NCBI GenBank assembly: GCA_015657435.1
Contig: JADLKH010000003.1
Coordinates: 281,371 to 288,879, forward strand
Reading direction: 5' to 3'
Source: Synergistales bacterium
GTDB taxonomy: Bacteria > Synergistota > Synergistia > Synergistales > 79-D21
Length of the DNA: 7,509 bases
The translations under genes and the position numbers were made by a program. Positions 1-6,758 of the stretch are shown in pieces. Within the stretch, counting starts at the first letter, position 1. Each line of letters opens with the position of its first letter. A model generated the notes under the pieces. The model had not been told where the DNA came from and did no database searches. It saw nothing but the letters and a program-made list of their open reading frames with translations.

Positions 1-462
1 GAACCCGAGTTCATCGTCTGCGACGAGCCGCTGTCGGCCCTGGACGTGTCCATCCAGGCCCAGGTGCTGAACCTTCTTGCCGACCTCCAGGCGGCCTTCC
101 GGCTGACCTATCTCTTCATCACCCACGACCTTTCGGTGGTGCGGCATTTCGCCCCGCGCGTCGGGGTCATGTTCCTGGGGAAGATGGTCGAAATGGGGCC
201 GACGGAGGAGCTCTTCCGATCCCCAAGGCATCCCTACACCCGCTTTCTCATGTCTGCCGTCCCGATTCCCGACCCCAGGGGGCGCGACCGCAAGAAACTT
301 CTCCTGGAGGGCGAGATTCCCAGCCCCATGAACCTTCCTTCGGGCTGCCGGTTCCGGACGCGCTGTCCCTATGCCGCGCCCCTCTGCGCGGAGGTCGACC
401 CTCCGGTCGTTTTCGAGGGCGGCCGAAGCTGGGCCTGCCATTTCCCGGGAAGAGAGGAATAA
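1..462 (+). CDS. Oligopeptide/dipeptide ABC transporter ATP-binding protein, C-terminal part (5' end outside window)
   Basis: Last 153 residues of an OppF/DppF-type ATPase that powers peptide (or nickel/opine-like) import from the cytoplasmic face of an ABC permease. The fragment opens at Walker B (FIVCDEP, residues 4-10), followed by the D-loop (SALDVS, 12-17) and the H-loop histidine in ITHDLS (H42). The C-terminal extension typical of this subfamily follows: HPYT at 77-80 and a cysteine cluster C116, C122, C129 and C146. In related DppD proteins such cysteines bind a [4Fe-4S] cluster. Walker A and the LSGGQ signature must lie upstream of the window. It ends in TAA at 460-462, two bases before the ldcA start, so the two genes are surely co-transcribed. 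Substrate cannot be read from this part; the neighbour makes murein peptide a reasonable inference. Family assignment is secure; the choice between the OppD/DppD and OppF/DppF paralogues is not. Confidence 0.95.
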   Translation, partial: EPEFIVCDEPLSALDVSIQAQVLNLLADLQAAFRLTYLFITHDLSVVRHFAPRVGVMFLGKMVEMGPTEELFRSPRHPYTRFLMSAVPIPDPRGRDRKKLLLEGEIPSPMNLPSGCRFRTRCPYAAPLCAEVDPPVVFEGGRSWACHFPGREE

Positions 463-464
463 TC

Positions 465-1403
465 ATGAGGATCAAACCGAAAGCGTTGCGCCAGGGCGAC
501 CGGATCGCCATCGTGGCGCCGGGGAGCGCCGCCCCGGAGGACAAGCTGAAAAAAGGGACGGAGTCCATCGCGGCGCTGGGGTTCGAGCCGGTGTGCGGCA
601 AAACCTGCTTCATGAAGCGGGGGTTCATGGCGGGCCCCGATGAGGCCCGCCTGGCGGATCTCCATTGGGCATTCTCGGATCCCTCGATCCGGGGCGTCAT
701 GTGCCTGAGGGGTGGAAACGGCTCCGGGCGGCTCCTGCCGGGCCTGGACCTGAAGCGGATTGCCGCGGCCCCCAAGCCGTTCGTGGGCTACAGCGACATC
801 ACCGTCTTCCACACCGTCTTCGGACAGCAGGGGAACTTCGTGACCTTTCACGGTCCCATGGCGACGGTCGAGTTTTCCTCGAAGGGGGCGAAGGCCCTGA
901 CGAGGGACAGCTTCCTGAAGGCGATGACTTCGACGGAACCTCTGGGGATCCTGGCGGACGCCTCATCCGGCCTCGTTTCGCTGGTCTCCGGCCGCGCCGA
1001 GGGCGAGATCGTCGGCGGAAATCTGGCGCTGATCTGCTCGACGATGGGAACCCCGTACGAGCTCGACACGAGGGGCAGGGTCCTCTTCATCGAGGACATC
1101 AACGAGCAGCCCTACAGCGTGGACCGCATGATCACCCATCTGCGCAACGCGGGCAAGCTTGCCGTCGCCAAAGCCGTCGTGCTGGGCGACTTCATCAACG
1201 CGGAGGCCGTTTCACCCGGTCCGGAAGACAGCCTGACGCTGGAGGAAGTATTCGACGACCACCTGTCGGGCCTCGGCATCCCGGTTCTGCGCGGCCTGCC
1301 TTGCGGCCACGGCAAACTGAACCTCACCCTCCCCCTGGGAATACGGGTCGAGGTGGACGGGAACGCCTGCCGGCTCACGGCCCTGGAGGCTGCCCTCTCC
1401 TAG
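465..1403 (+). CDS. ldcA: LD-carboxypeptidase, peptidase family S66 (LdcA/MccF family)
   Basis: Complete 312-residue cytoplasmic serine peptidase, close to the usual 300-310. By comparison with E. coli LdcA the catalytic triad is S110 (in GYSDIT), E210 (in FIEDINEQP) and H282 (in CGHGKLNLTLPLG). The N-terminal GDRIAIVAPGS and the HGPM motif (129-132) are also typical. E. coli LdcA removes the terminal D-Ala from recycled murein tetrapeptides; MccF relatives cleave acylated microcin C-type nucleotides. The E. coli-like motif set and the upstream peptide transporter favour the murein-peptide role, by inference. There is no signal peptide. The ATG at 465 has GAGGA at 454-458, 6 bases upstream, inside the end of the transporter gene, so translation is probably coupled. 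One oddity: the usual RGGYG reads RGGNG (N85), in the motif just before the nucleophile region. The TAG stop shares CTAG with the stop of the opposing gene. Confidence 0.93.
   Translation: MRIKPKALRQGDRIAIVAPGSAAPEDKLKKGTESIAALGFEPVCGKTCFMKRGFMAGPDEARLADLHWAFSDPSIRGVMCLRGGNGSGRLLPGLDLKRIAAAPKPFVGYSDITVFHTVFGQQGNFVTFHGPMATVEFSSKGAKALTRDSFLKAMTSTEPLGILADASSGLVSLVSGRAEGEIVGGNLALICSTMGTPYELDTRGRVLFIEDINEQPYSVDRMITHLRNAGKLAVAKAVVLGDFINAEAVSPGPEDSLTLEEVFDDHLSGLGIPVLRGLPCGHGKLNLTLPLGIRVEVDGNACRLTALEAALS
1400..1403. other. Shared CTAG: convergent genes overlap by their stop codons
   Basis: The + strand ldcA gene ends in TAG at 1401-1403, and the - strand peptidase C26 gene ends in TAG at 1402-1400. 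The self-complementary tetramer CTAG supplies both stops, so there is no intergenic space. I see no GC hairpin plus T-tract around it, so any terminator must lie within the coding sequence or transcription runs into the opposing gene. Confidence 0.95.
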
Positions 1404-2122
1404 TCCCGGGCTCTCTCCGCGCAGGCCCCCACGAACGCCTCGAAGAGGAGGGTCGCCTCAGGCGATCCTCCTTCCGTCATGCTCTCCGGGTGGAACTGGA
1501 GGCCCAGGACAAAGCCCGGCCCCGGTTTTTCGACGGCCTCGATCACCCCGTCCTCCGCCCGGGCGGTGACGGCAAAGCCCGGGGCGACACGCCGGATGGC
1601 CTGGTGGTGCCAGCTGTTGACTCTGAGGGCGACACAACGCGTGATCCCGGCCAGGAGGCTTTCCGGCTCGATGAGGACTTTGTGGGTCGGGTAGGTCATC
1701 GGGGTCGGCTGCTGGACGTGACGGAGGAGAGGGACGACCTGGGTGGGAAGGTCCTGGAAGAGGTCTCCCCCGGCCGCGATGTTCAGGACCTGCGCCCCTC
1801 GGCAGATGCCCAGGATCGGCATTCCCGATTCCAGGGCCCTCCGCGCCAAAGGCAGTTCCGCCGCGTCCCGTTCCGGGTCGATGCGGCCCATGCCCGGAAG
1901 GGGTTCCTCGCCGAAGTGGAGGGGATCCACGTCCGGCCCGCCCGAAAGAAGAAGTCCGTCGAGGCTTTCCAGGATCTCGGGCAGGCTTTCTTCGGAAAGT
2001 CCCGGCGGAAGGGCGAAAGGAATGGCTCCCGATTGCACGAGCGCCCTGACGTACTCCAGGTCGAGCCTCATGGCGCCTCCCTCCGGTACCGTCCCGCAGG
2101 TGATCCCGATCCTCGGTCTCAT
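1400..2122 (-). CDS. Class I glutamine amidotransferase-like gamma-glutamyl hydrolase, peptidase C26 (PuuD-like)
   Basis: Complete 240-residue protein of the C26 family, which hydrolyses gamma-glutamyl amides (PuuD of E. coli cleaves gamma-glutamyl-GABA in putrescine breakdown). The nucleophile is C107 in GICRGAQ, with H211 and E213 in FHPES completing the triad. SGGPDVDP (60-67) and NSWHHQAI (169-176) are family hallmarks. Length is close to the usual 240-255. The start MRPRIGIT is chosen because the family begins at this strand and because ATG (2122-2120) overlaps the glcD stop as ATGA, with GGGGAGGG about 10 bases upstream. The frame stays open upstream to 2572, but that part only mirrors glcD. 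No polyamine genes are visible in the window, so the PuuD substrate is not supported; another gamma-glutamyl or amide substrate is equally possible. It is the last gene of the operon. Confidence 0.92.
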   Translation of the reverse strand: MRPRIGITCGTVPEGGAMRLDLEYVRALVQSGAIPFALPPGLSEESLPEILESLDGLLLSGGPDVDPLHFGEEPLPGMGRIDPERDAAELPLARRALESGMPILGICRGAQVLNIAAGGDLFQDLPTQVVPLLRHVQQPTPMTYPTHKVLIEPESLLAGITRCVALRVNSWHHQAIRRVAPGFAVTARAEDGVIEAVEKPGPGFVLGLQFHPESMTEGGSPEATLLFEAFVGACAERARD

Positions 2123-3573
2123 GCCTCGTGGCCCTCCCCGTTTTTGTCCCAGAAGACGAGCTTCCCGGGGTTCAGGATGCCCTTCGGATCGAAGGCGAGC
2201 TTCACCCGCTGCATCAGCTCCAGCTGCGCCTTGTCCAGAAACTGCGGCAGGTAGGCCTTCCTCTTCAGCCCGATGCCGTGCTCCCCCGAAAGCGTGCCGC
2301 CGAGTTCCTTCACCGTGGCGTACAGCTCCGTGCGGACCTTCTCCATCTCCTCGTGCCAATGGGGCCGGTCGTCCGCCATCAGGAGGTTCACGTGGATGTT
2401 GCCGTCGCCCACGTGACCGTAGTTTGCCGCCTCCAGGTCCCATTTTCGGCAGAGGGCGTCGACGGAAAAAAGCAGTTCCGGCACCTTGTCCGTGGGAACC
2501 ACGATGTCCTCTTTGGCGTAGTTTTTGTAATACGCCATGATGGCCTCGGCGACGGACTTGCGGGCTTTCCACAGCTTGTCCCGGCTCGACCGGTTGTCGG
2601 CGACGAAAACCTCCAGGGCATCCTTTTCCAGGGCCAGTTTCCCGACCCGTTCCGTCTCGTCGGCCACGACCTCGCGGTCGTTTCCCTCCAGCTGCACGAT
2701 GAGGTGGGCCGCGGCCTGGTCGAAAGGCAGTCGCGTGTTGAGGAACTTCTCGGCCTGGGAGAGTGAATGGTGATCGACCAGCTCGATGGCGGCGGGCACG
2801 ACGCGGCCCTCCAGGGCGATCCTCGGGACGAAGCGGATCGCGGATTCCACCGTGGGAAAGGGGATGAGCAGGTCCACGCCGAAGGCCGGGAGGGGCAGCA
2901 GCTTCAGCACGATCTTCGTGATGACGCCCAGGGTGCCTTCAGACCCCACCATGAGGTGGACGAAGTCGTAGCCCGTCACGTCCTTGCGCCGCTTGCCCCC
3001 GAACCACGTCACCGATCCGTCGGCCAGGACGACCTCCAGTGCCATGACGGAGCTTCCCGTGGGGCCGTACTTGATGACCTTGTTTCCCCCCGCGTTTTCC
3101 GCCACGTTGCCGCCGATGAACGAGGCGTCCCCGCTGCAGGGGTCCCCGGCGTAGAGCAGCCCGGCCTTGCGTGCCGCCCGGGTGATCTCGGCCGTGATGA
3201 CGCCCGGCTCCACGGTCATGCAGAGGTTGTCGGTATCCACATCGAGGATGCGGTTCATCCGCTCGAGGGACAGGAGGATGCCGCCGCAGGCGGGGACGGC
3301 CCCTCCTGAAAGGCCGGTCCCGGCTCCCCGGGGCGTGACGGGAATTCGCCGTTCGTTTGCCAGGCGCAGGATGGCGGCGACCTGTTCGGTCGACTCCGGG
3401 AAAACCAGGACCTCCGCCCGGTAGGGGTGGTCCCAGAAGCGTTCGGCGACCTCGTCGTGAGAATAGGCCGCGATCTTTTCTCCGTCGGAGGAGACGCTGC
3501 CCGCCCCCAGGATGAGGGCCAGTTCTTCGGTGATTTTCGGGGTGACGGTACCGAACCCGCACGGTTCGTTCAT
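2119..3573 (-). CDS. glcD: FAD-linked 2-hydroxyacid dehydrogenase (GlcD / LctD family)
   Basis: Complete 484-residue flavoprotein that oxidises a 2-hydroxyacid such as D-lactate or glycolate, passing electrons to the Etf encoded just upstream. The FAD-binding PCMH domain covers about 50-230: PRGAGTGLSGG (81-91), GGNVAENAGG (154-163), KYGPTG (168-173) and VGSEGTLGVIT (209-219). The C-terminal FAD-oxidase domain carries GHVGDGNIHVN (386-396; metal-ligand-type H387 and H394) and the SGEHGIG motif (429-435). Its size fits GlcD/LctD. ATG (3573-3571) has AGGAGG at 3586-3581, 7 bases upstream, and overlaps the etfA stop as ATGA. The frame is open up to 4542, but that extension is an etfA shadow. No GlcF-type iron-sulphur subunit is adjacent, which favours EtfAB as electron acceptor, as in the A. 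woodii lactate dehydrogenase complex. The substrate (lactate, glycolate or other) is not determined by these motifs. Confidence 0.95.
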   Translation of the reverse strand: MNEPCGFGTVTPKITEELALILGAGSVSSDGEKIAAYSHDEVAERFWDHPYRAEVLVFPESTEQVAAILRLANERRIPVTPRGAGTGLSGGAVPACGGILLSLERMNRILDVDTDNLCMTVEPGVITAEITRAARKAGLLYAGDPCSGDASFIGGNVAENAGGNKVIKYGPTGSSVMALEVVLADGSVTWFGGKRRKDVTGYDFVHLMVGSEGTLGVITKIVLKLLPLPAFGVDLLIPFPTVESAIRFVPRIALEGRVVPAAIELVDHHSLSQAEKFLNTRLPFDQAAAHLIVQLEGNDREVVADETERVGKLALEKDALEVFVADNRSSRDKLWKARKSVAEAIMAYYKNYAKEDIVVPTDKVPELLFSVDALCRKWDLEAANYGHVGDGNIHVNLLMADDRPHWHEEMEKVRTELYATVKELGGTLSGEHGIGLKRKAYLPQFLDKAQLELMQRVKLAFDPKGILNPGKLVFWDKNGEGHEA

Positions 3574-4562
3574 GGACGGGCCTCCTTTCGGGCCGAAAGC
3601 GCGCCCGCCAGGCGCGGCACGATGTCGAAGAGATCGCCGACCAGCCCGATGTCGGCGACCCTGAAGATGCCGGCCTCCGGGTCCCGGTTGATCGCCACGA
3701 CGAATTCGGAAGTCTGCATCCCGGCCAGGTGCTGGATCGCCCCGGAGATTCCCACGGCGATGTAGACCCGGGGAGTGACGACGCGCCCGCTCAGGCCCAC
3801 CTGGTGGGAGTAGCCGATCCACTTGGCCTCCACGGTGGGGCGGCTGGCCCCCACGGCTCCGTCCAGCACGGCGGCGAGGTCCTCCACGAGGCGGAAGGCG
3901 TCGGGACGCTTCAGTCCCTTGCCGCCCGAAACGACAACCTCGGCATCCTGGATCGGCGCGGTCTCCGCCTCTCCCGCTTCCGCCTCCAGGGGGGTCACGG
4001 GGGAAGTCATGAAGGCGTCGGGAGGAACGAGGCGAAAAACCGCGCCCTCTCGTGCGGGGTCCTCCTGCGGCAGGCGAAAGGTCCGGGGCCGCACCGTGGC
4101 CATCTGAGGCCTGCGGGATGGAGTCCGGATCGTCGCCAGGACGTTGCCTCCGATGGCGGGGCGGGTCTGGAGCAGATCCCCGTTTTCGGGGTCGATGGAA
4201 AGACCCGTGCAGTCGGCGGTCAGGCCGGTGTTCACGAGGGCGGCGACGGCGGGTAGGACGGTTCTTCCCGAAGTTGTGGCCGCGGCCAGGACGATCTCTG
4301 GGGTGAACCTGCGGATCAGCACCGACAGAAGACGGCTCTCGACATCCGGGTTGAAAAGCCGCAGACCCTCGTGGTTCACCAGGACCACGCGATCGGCCCC
4401 GTGCCGGATGCAGCGCCCGGGGTCTTCGGCAAGGCCGTCGCAGGGCAGGACGACCGTGACGAGCCCCTTGCGGGCATCGGCCAGTTCCCGGGCCTTGCCG
4501 ACCAGTTCCAGGGTCGAGGGGTGAACGGTCCCGCCCCGGCATTCCCCCGAGACCAGGACGCC
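3570..4562 (-). CDS. etfA: Electron transfer flavoprotein alpha subunit, no start codon in its own frame (probably fused to EtfB by a frameshift)
   Basis: Homology to EtfA runs in one frame from GVLVSGECRGG (Gly codon at 4562-4560) to the TGA at 3572-3570, about 330 residues, the full normal length. EtfA holds the electron-transferring FAD and passes electrons between a dehydrogenase and its partner. Counting from the GTG at 4388: N-domain motifs GLTADCTGLSID (55-66) and RPAIGGN (76-82); FAD domain VSGGKG (153-158), GASRP (180-184), HQVGLSG (195-201), GISGAIQH (213-220) and AINRDPEAGIF (232-242). The usual QVGQTG is QVGLSG here; the residue matching human alpha-Thr266, which contacts flavin N5, is Ser. 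The frame is open from 4730, but no ATG, GTG or TTG occurs before GTG 4388. That codon lacks a clear ribosome site and would remove 58 conserved residues, although gene callers may choose it. No N-terminal ferredoxin domain is present. It overlaps glcD by ATGA. Confidence 0.9.
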   Translation of the reverse strand, partial: GVLVSGECRGGTVHPSTLELVGKARELADARKGLVTVVLPCDGLAEDPGRCIRHGADRVVLVNHEGLRLFNPDVESRLLSVLIRRFTPEIVLAAATTSGRTVLPAVAALVNTGLTADCTGLSIDPENGDLLQTRPAIGGNVLATIRTPSRRPQMATVRPRTFRLPQEDPAREGAVFRLVPPDAFMTSPVTPLEAEAGEAETAPIQDAEVVVSGGKGLKRPDAFRLVEDLAAVLDGAVGASRPTVEAKWIGYSHQVGLSGRVVTPRVYIAVGISGAIQHLAGMQTSEFVVAINRDPEAGIFRVADIGLVGDLFDIVPRLAGALSARKEARP

Positions 4563-5458
4563 CCCGGGCGCCGTGGCCGCGGCTTCCTCAGTCCAGGGGA
4601 GGTGTTCCGCGGGGTGTGCGGGCGGGTCTCCGGCTTCTCCGTCAACCGAAAAGTTCCGTCTTTGGCTCTTGGGCTCAGCAGCCCCATGGCTTCCAGCTTC
4701 TCCACCACGCGGGCGATCCCCCGATCCAGTTCACTCCCCGCGTAACGCTCGCCGCTTCGGGTCACTTTGGGGAAGGCGATGCGCACGACACGGGTCGGGG
4801 ACCCCGAAAGCCCGCACTCGGAGGGGGCAAGCCCCAGATCCGCGGCCGACAGCGCGCGAACGGCGGCCCTTCGCGCCCGTATCTTCCCCGCCAGAGTGGG
4901 CATGGAGGGTTCGTTGATCTCGTGGACGACGGTCAGAAGGCAGGGGAAGGGCAGTCGGGCCCGTTCCGTCCCTTCCTCGACGGACCGCGTCGCCACCAGG
5001 GCGCCTTCGCCGGCATCGAGGCCGCAGACGTTGGACAAAAAGGGAAGTCCCATCATGGCGGCGGCTTCGGGCCCCACCTGCCCCGTTTCGCCGTCGGTGG
5101 CCTTCGCCCCGGCGAGAACCAGGTCGTAGGGCCCCGTCGCCCGGACCGCGGCGGAAAGCGTCCGGGCGGTGGCCCAGGTGTCGCTTCCCGCAAAGGCCCT
5201 GTCGCATACGAGAACGGCCTCGTCCGCTCCCAGGGCCAGCGATTCCCGAAGGGCGATTTCCGCCTGGGGAGGGCCCATCGAAAGGACCGTCACGCTTCCG
5301 CCTTTTTCGGAGCGCAGCGAGAGGGCCAGTTCCAGGGCGTTCTGATCCAGCGGGTTGATGACGGTTCCCACTCCCTCTCGGATCAGCGTGCCCGTCTTCT
5401 CGTCCATCCGGACTTCATCCGTGTCCGGGACCTGCTTGAGGAACACTGCGATCTTCAT
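4376..5458 (-). CDS. etfB: Electron transfer flavoprotein beta subunit; open frame runs on out of phase through the start of etfA
   Basis: The open frame is 360 codons, but only residues 1 to about 262 (5458-4673) are EtfB, the normal family length. Later residues are a linker and then an out-of-frame reading of etfA ending at TGA 4378-4376. EtfB motifs: KQVPDT (8-13), INPLDQNALELAL (34-46), GADEAVLVCDRAFAGSDTWAT (77-97) and DGETGQVGPE (122-131). The last two are typical of the Etf class found in electron-bifurcating or confurcating complexes (Bcd-, Car- and Lct-Etf), where the beta-side FAD exchanges electrons with NAD(H); single-potential ETFs carry AMP at this site. ATG 5458-5456 has GAGGTGA at 5469-5463, only 4 bases upstream, a strong ribosome site. 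The MFS stop is 15 bases upstream, so both sit in one operon. The missing stop and the frame change into etfA make this half of a probable EtfB-EtfA fusion. Confidence 0.9.
   Translation of the reverse strand: MKIAVFLKQVPDTDEVRMDEKTGTLIREGVGTVINPLDQNALELALSLRSEKGGSVTVLSMGPPQAEIALRESLALGADEAVLVCDRAFAGSDTWATARTLSAAVRATGPYDLVLAGAKATDGETGQVGPEAAAMMGLPFLSNVCGLDAGEGALVATRSVEEGTERARLPFPCLLTVVHEINEPSMPTLAGKIRARRAAVRALSAADLGLAPSECGLSGSPTRVVRIAFPKVTRSGERYAGSELDRGIARVVEKLEAMGLLSPRAKDGTFRLTEKPETRPHTPRNTSPGLRKPRPRRPGASWSRGNAGAGPFTPRPWNWSARPGNWPMPARGSSRSSCPATALPKTPGAASGTGPIAWSW
4563..4673 (-). other. EtfB-EtfA junction: linker containing a -1 reading-frame change
   Basis: EtfB homology ends near EKLEAMGLLS (codon for S262 at 4675-4673) and EtfA homology starts at 4562, leaving 111 bases. 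Neither the EtfB frame nor the EtfA frame has a stop here, and no start codon exists in the EtfA frame. In the EtfB frame third codon positions are strongly G/C through about PETRPHTP; beyond that, residues such as AEHLPWTEEAAA in the EtfA frame look more protein-like than the arginine-rich EtfB-frame reading. One extra base near the short G-runs of the + strand (4611-4614, 4620-4622 or 4624-4626) would join the two into a single protein of about 630 residues. The exact position cannot be fixed by eye. No classical slippery heptamer with a following pseudoknot was recognised. Confidence 0.7.
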
Positions 5459-5473
5459 TGGGTCACCTCGAAT

Positions 5474-6757
5474 TCAAACGGGACTTTCGCCTTCGGAGGG
5501 AAGAGGCTTCCTGAAGGCGTGAACGCGTTTTCGAAACCACAGGGACGCTCCCATGCAGCAGGCTCCTCCGATCGCCAGGGCAAGGCGCACGCCGATCCGA
5601 TCGGTCAGCCACCCGGCACATAGGCTGCCGAACGGGGCGATTCCCACCAGGGACATGGTGTAGAGGCTCATGATCCGCCCCCGGTAGGCGTTGTCCACCA
5701 GGGTCTGGAGCATCGTGTTGCAGGCGGCCAGCGTCGAGATCATGCCGAAACCCGCCATGGCCACCAGGATGTACGAAGCGGCCGGCACGGGAGAGAAAGC
5801 GAAACCGATCACCGCGGCGGAGAACAGCCCGGCGGCGACGGGGATGCCCTTTTCCAGCCCCTTCGTTCCCTTCCGGGCGGCGAGAAGCATCGAACCCGCG
5901 AGGGCGCCGATTCCCGTAGCGCCCATCAGGAAACCCAGGGTCCTCGGTCCCCCGCGCAGGACCTCCCGCGCGAAGACCGGCATCATCACCACGTAGGGAA
6001 GGCCCAGAAGGCTGAGGCAGCACAGGAGGGTCAGGATATCCCGGATGGACCGGTTTTCCCAGGCGTAGGCCAGGCCCTGTCGGATTCCGGCAAGCGCGGG
6101 GGCGGTGTGACGTTGTTCCGGGGCCGGATTCAGCCGCATGGCTTTCAGGGCAACGATGATGCTGAAATAGCTCAGGCCGTTCAGAAGAAAACAGAGCCCT
6201 TCTCCCACGGCGGCGATGACGATCCCCGCCAGGGAGGGCCCCAGCAGGCGGGCCAGGTTGAAAAGGGAGGAGTTCAGGGCGATGGCGTTGCCCAGATCCT
6301 CTTTCCGGTCCACCATCCGGATCACGAAAGCGTGTCTGGCAGGCATGTCGAAGGCGTTGATCATCCCGAGGAAGGCTCCGCATGCGAGGACGGAAAGAAA
6401 AGAAACCTTTCCGGTGAGGGTCAGGGCGGACAGAAGCAGGGCCTGTCCCATGGCCAGCGCCTGCGTCCACACGAGAAGGCGCCGCAGGTCGACCCGGTCG
6501 ACGAGAGCTCCCGCGAAAAACCCCAGAAGCAGGGTGGCGATCTGGCTTGCGAAATCGACCACCCCCAGGGCGAAGGGAGAGCTCGTCAGGCGGTAGACGA
6601 GCCAGCTCATGGCGACTCGCTGCATCCAGGTCCCCACAAGGGAGAAGGCCTGTCCCGTAAAGAAAAGCCTGTAGTTTCGTGAGCGCAGGGCCCGAAGCGG
6701 GCCCGCCGCCAGCGCTCCCGCTTCGGGGAGGGGACCGGCGTCGCGGTTCGTGAGCAT
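5474..6757 (-). CDS. Major facilitator superfamily transporter, MFS_3/EntS-type, 12 TM
   Basis: Complete 427-residue integral inner-membrane protein. After a polar N-terminus of about 20 residues, LRSRNYRLFFTGQAFSLVGTWMQ (22-44) marks the first helix. The motif-A-like loop GALVDRVDLRRLL (83-95), NSSLFNLARLLGPSLAG (162-178) and the repeat-like YRGRIMSLYTM (358-368) are typical of the EntS/MFS_3 group (drug, siderophore or unknown-metabolite exporters). Hydrophobic stretches are consistent with about 12 helices, with a central loop near 207-237. A basic C-terminal tail ends in ESPV. ATG 6757-6755 has AAGGA at 6771-6767, 9 bases upstream. It is the first gene of the operon and lies 15 bases before etfB. 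This family is not the lactate permease (LldP/LctP) usually paired with Etf-linked lactate dehydrogenases, so its substrate is open; export of a metabolite or a 2-hydroxyacid is speculation. Confidence 0.93.
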   Translation of the reverse strand: MLTNRDAGPLPEAGALAAGPLRALRSRNYRLFFTGQAFSLVGTWMQRVAMSWLVYRLTSSPFALGVVDFASQIATLLLGFFAGALVDRVDLRRLLVWTQALAMGQALLLSALTLTGKVSFLSVLACGAFLGMINAFDMPARHAFVIRMVDRKEDLGNAIALNSSLFNLARLLGPSLAGIVIAAVGEGLCFLLNGLSYFSIIVALKAMRLNPAPEQRHTAPALAGIRQGLAYAWENRSIRDILTLLCCLSLLGLPYVVMMPVFAREVLRGGPRTLGFLMGATGIGALAGSMLLAARKGTKGLEKGIPVAAGLFSAAVIGFAFSPVPAASYILVAMAGFGMISTLAACNTMLQTLVDNAYRGRIMSLYTMSLVGIAPFGSLCAGWLTDRIGVRLALAIGGACCMGASLWFRKRVHAFRKPLPSEGESPV

Positions 6758-6758
6758 G

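Noticed and set aside
665..2254. Long + strand open frame of 529 codons spanning ldcA and the C26 gene
   Set aside because: Its translation is rich in Arg, Gly and Pro and shows no domain; it is a high-GC shadow of ldcA and, beyond 1400, of the opposite-strand C26 gene.
2123..2572. N-terminal extension of the C26 peptidase to 2572
   Set aside because: This region reads glcD out of frame; C26 homology begins at MRPRIGIT, and the ATGA overlap fits a coupled start.
4386..4388. GTG at 4388 as the true etfA start
   Set aside because: It would remove the first strand-helix units (GVLV to HGADR), which are clearly EtfA-like in the same frame, and has no convincing ribosome site.
3574..4542. N-terminal extension of glcD to an ATG at 4542
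   Set aside because: The extra residues are an out-of-frame reading of etfA. The GlcD family start and a strong AGGAGG support the ATG at 3573.
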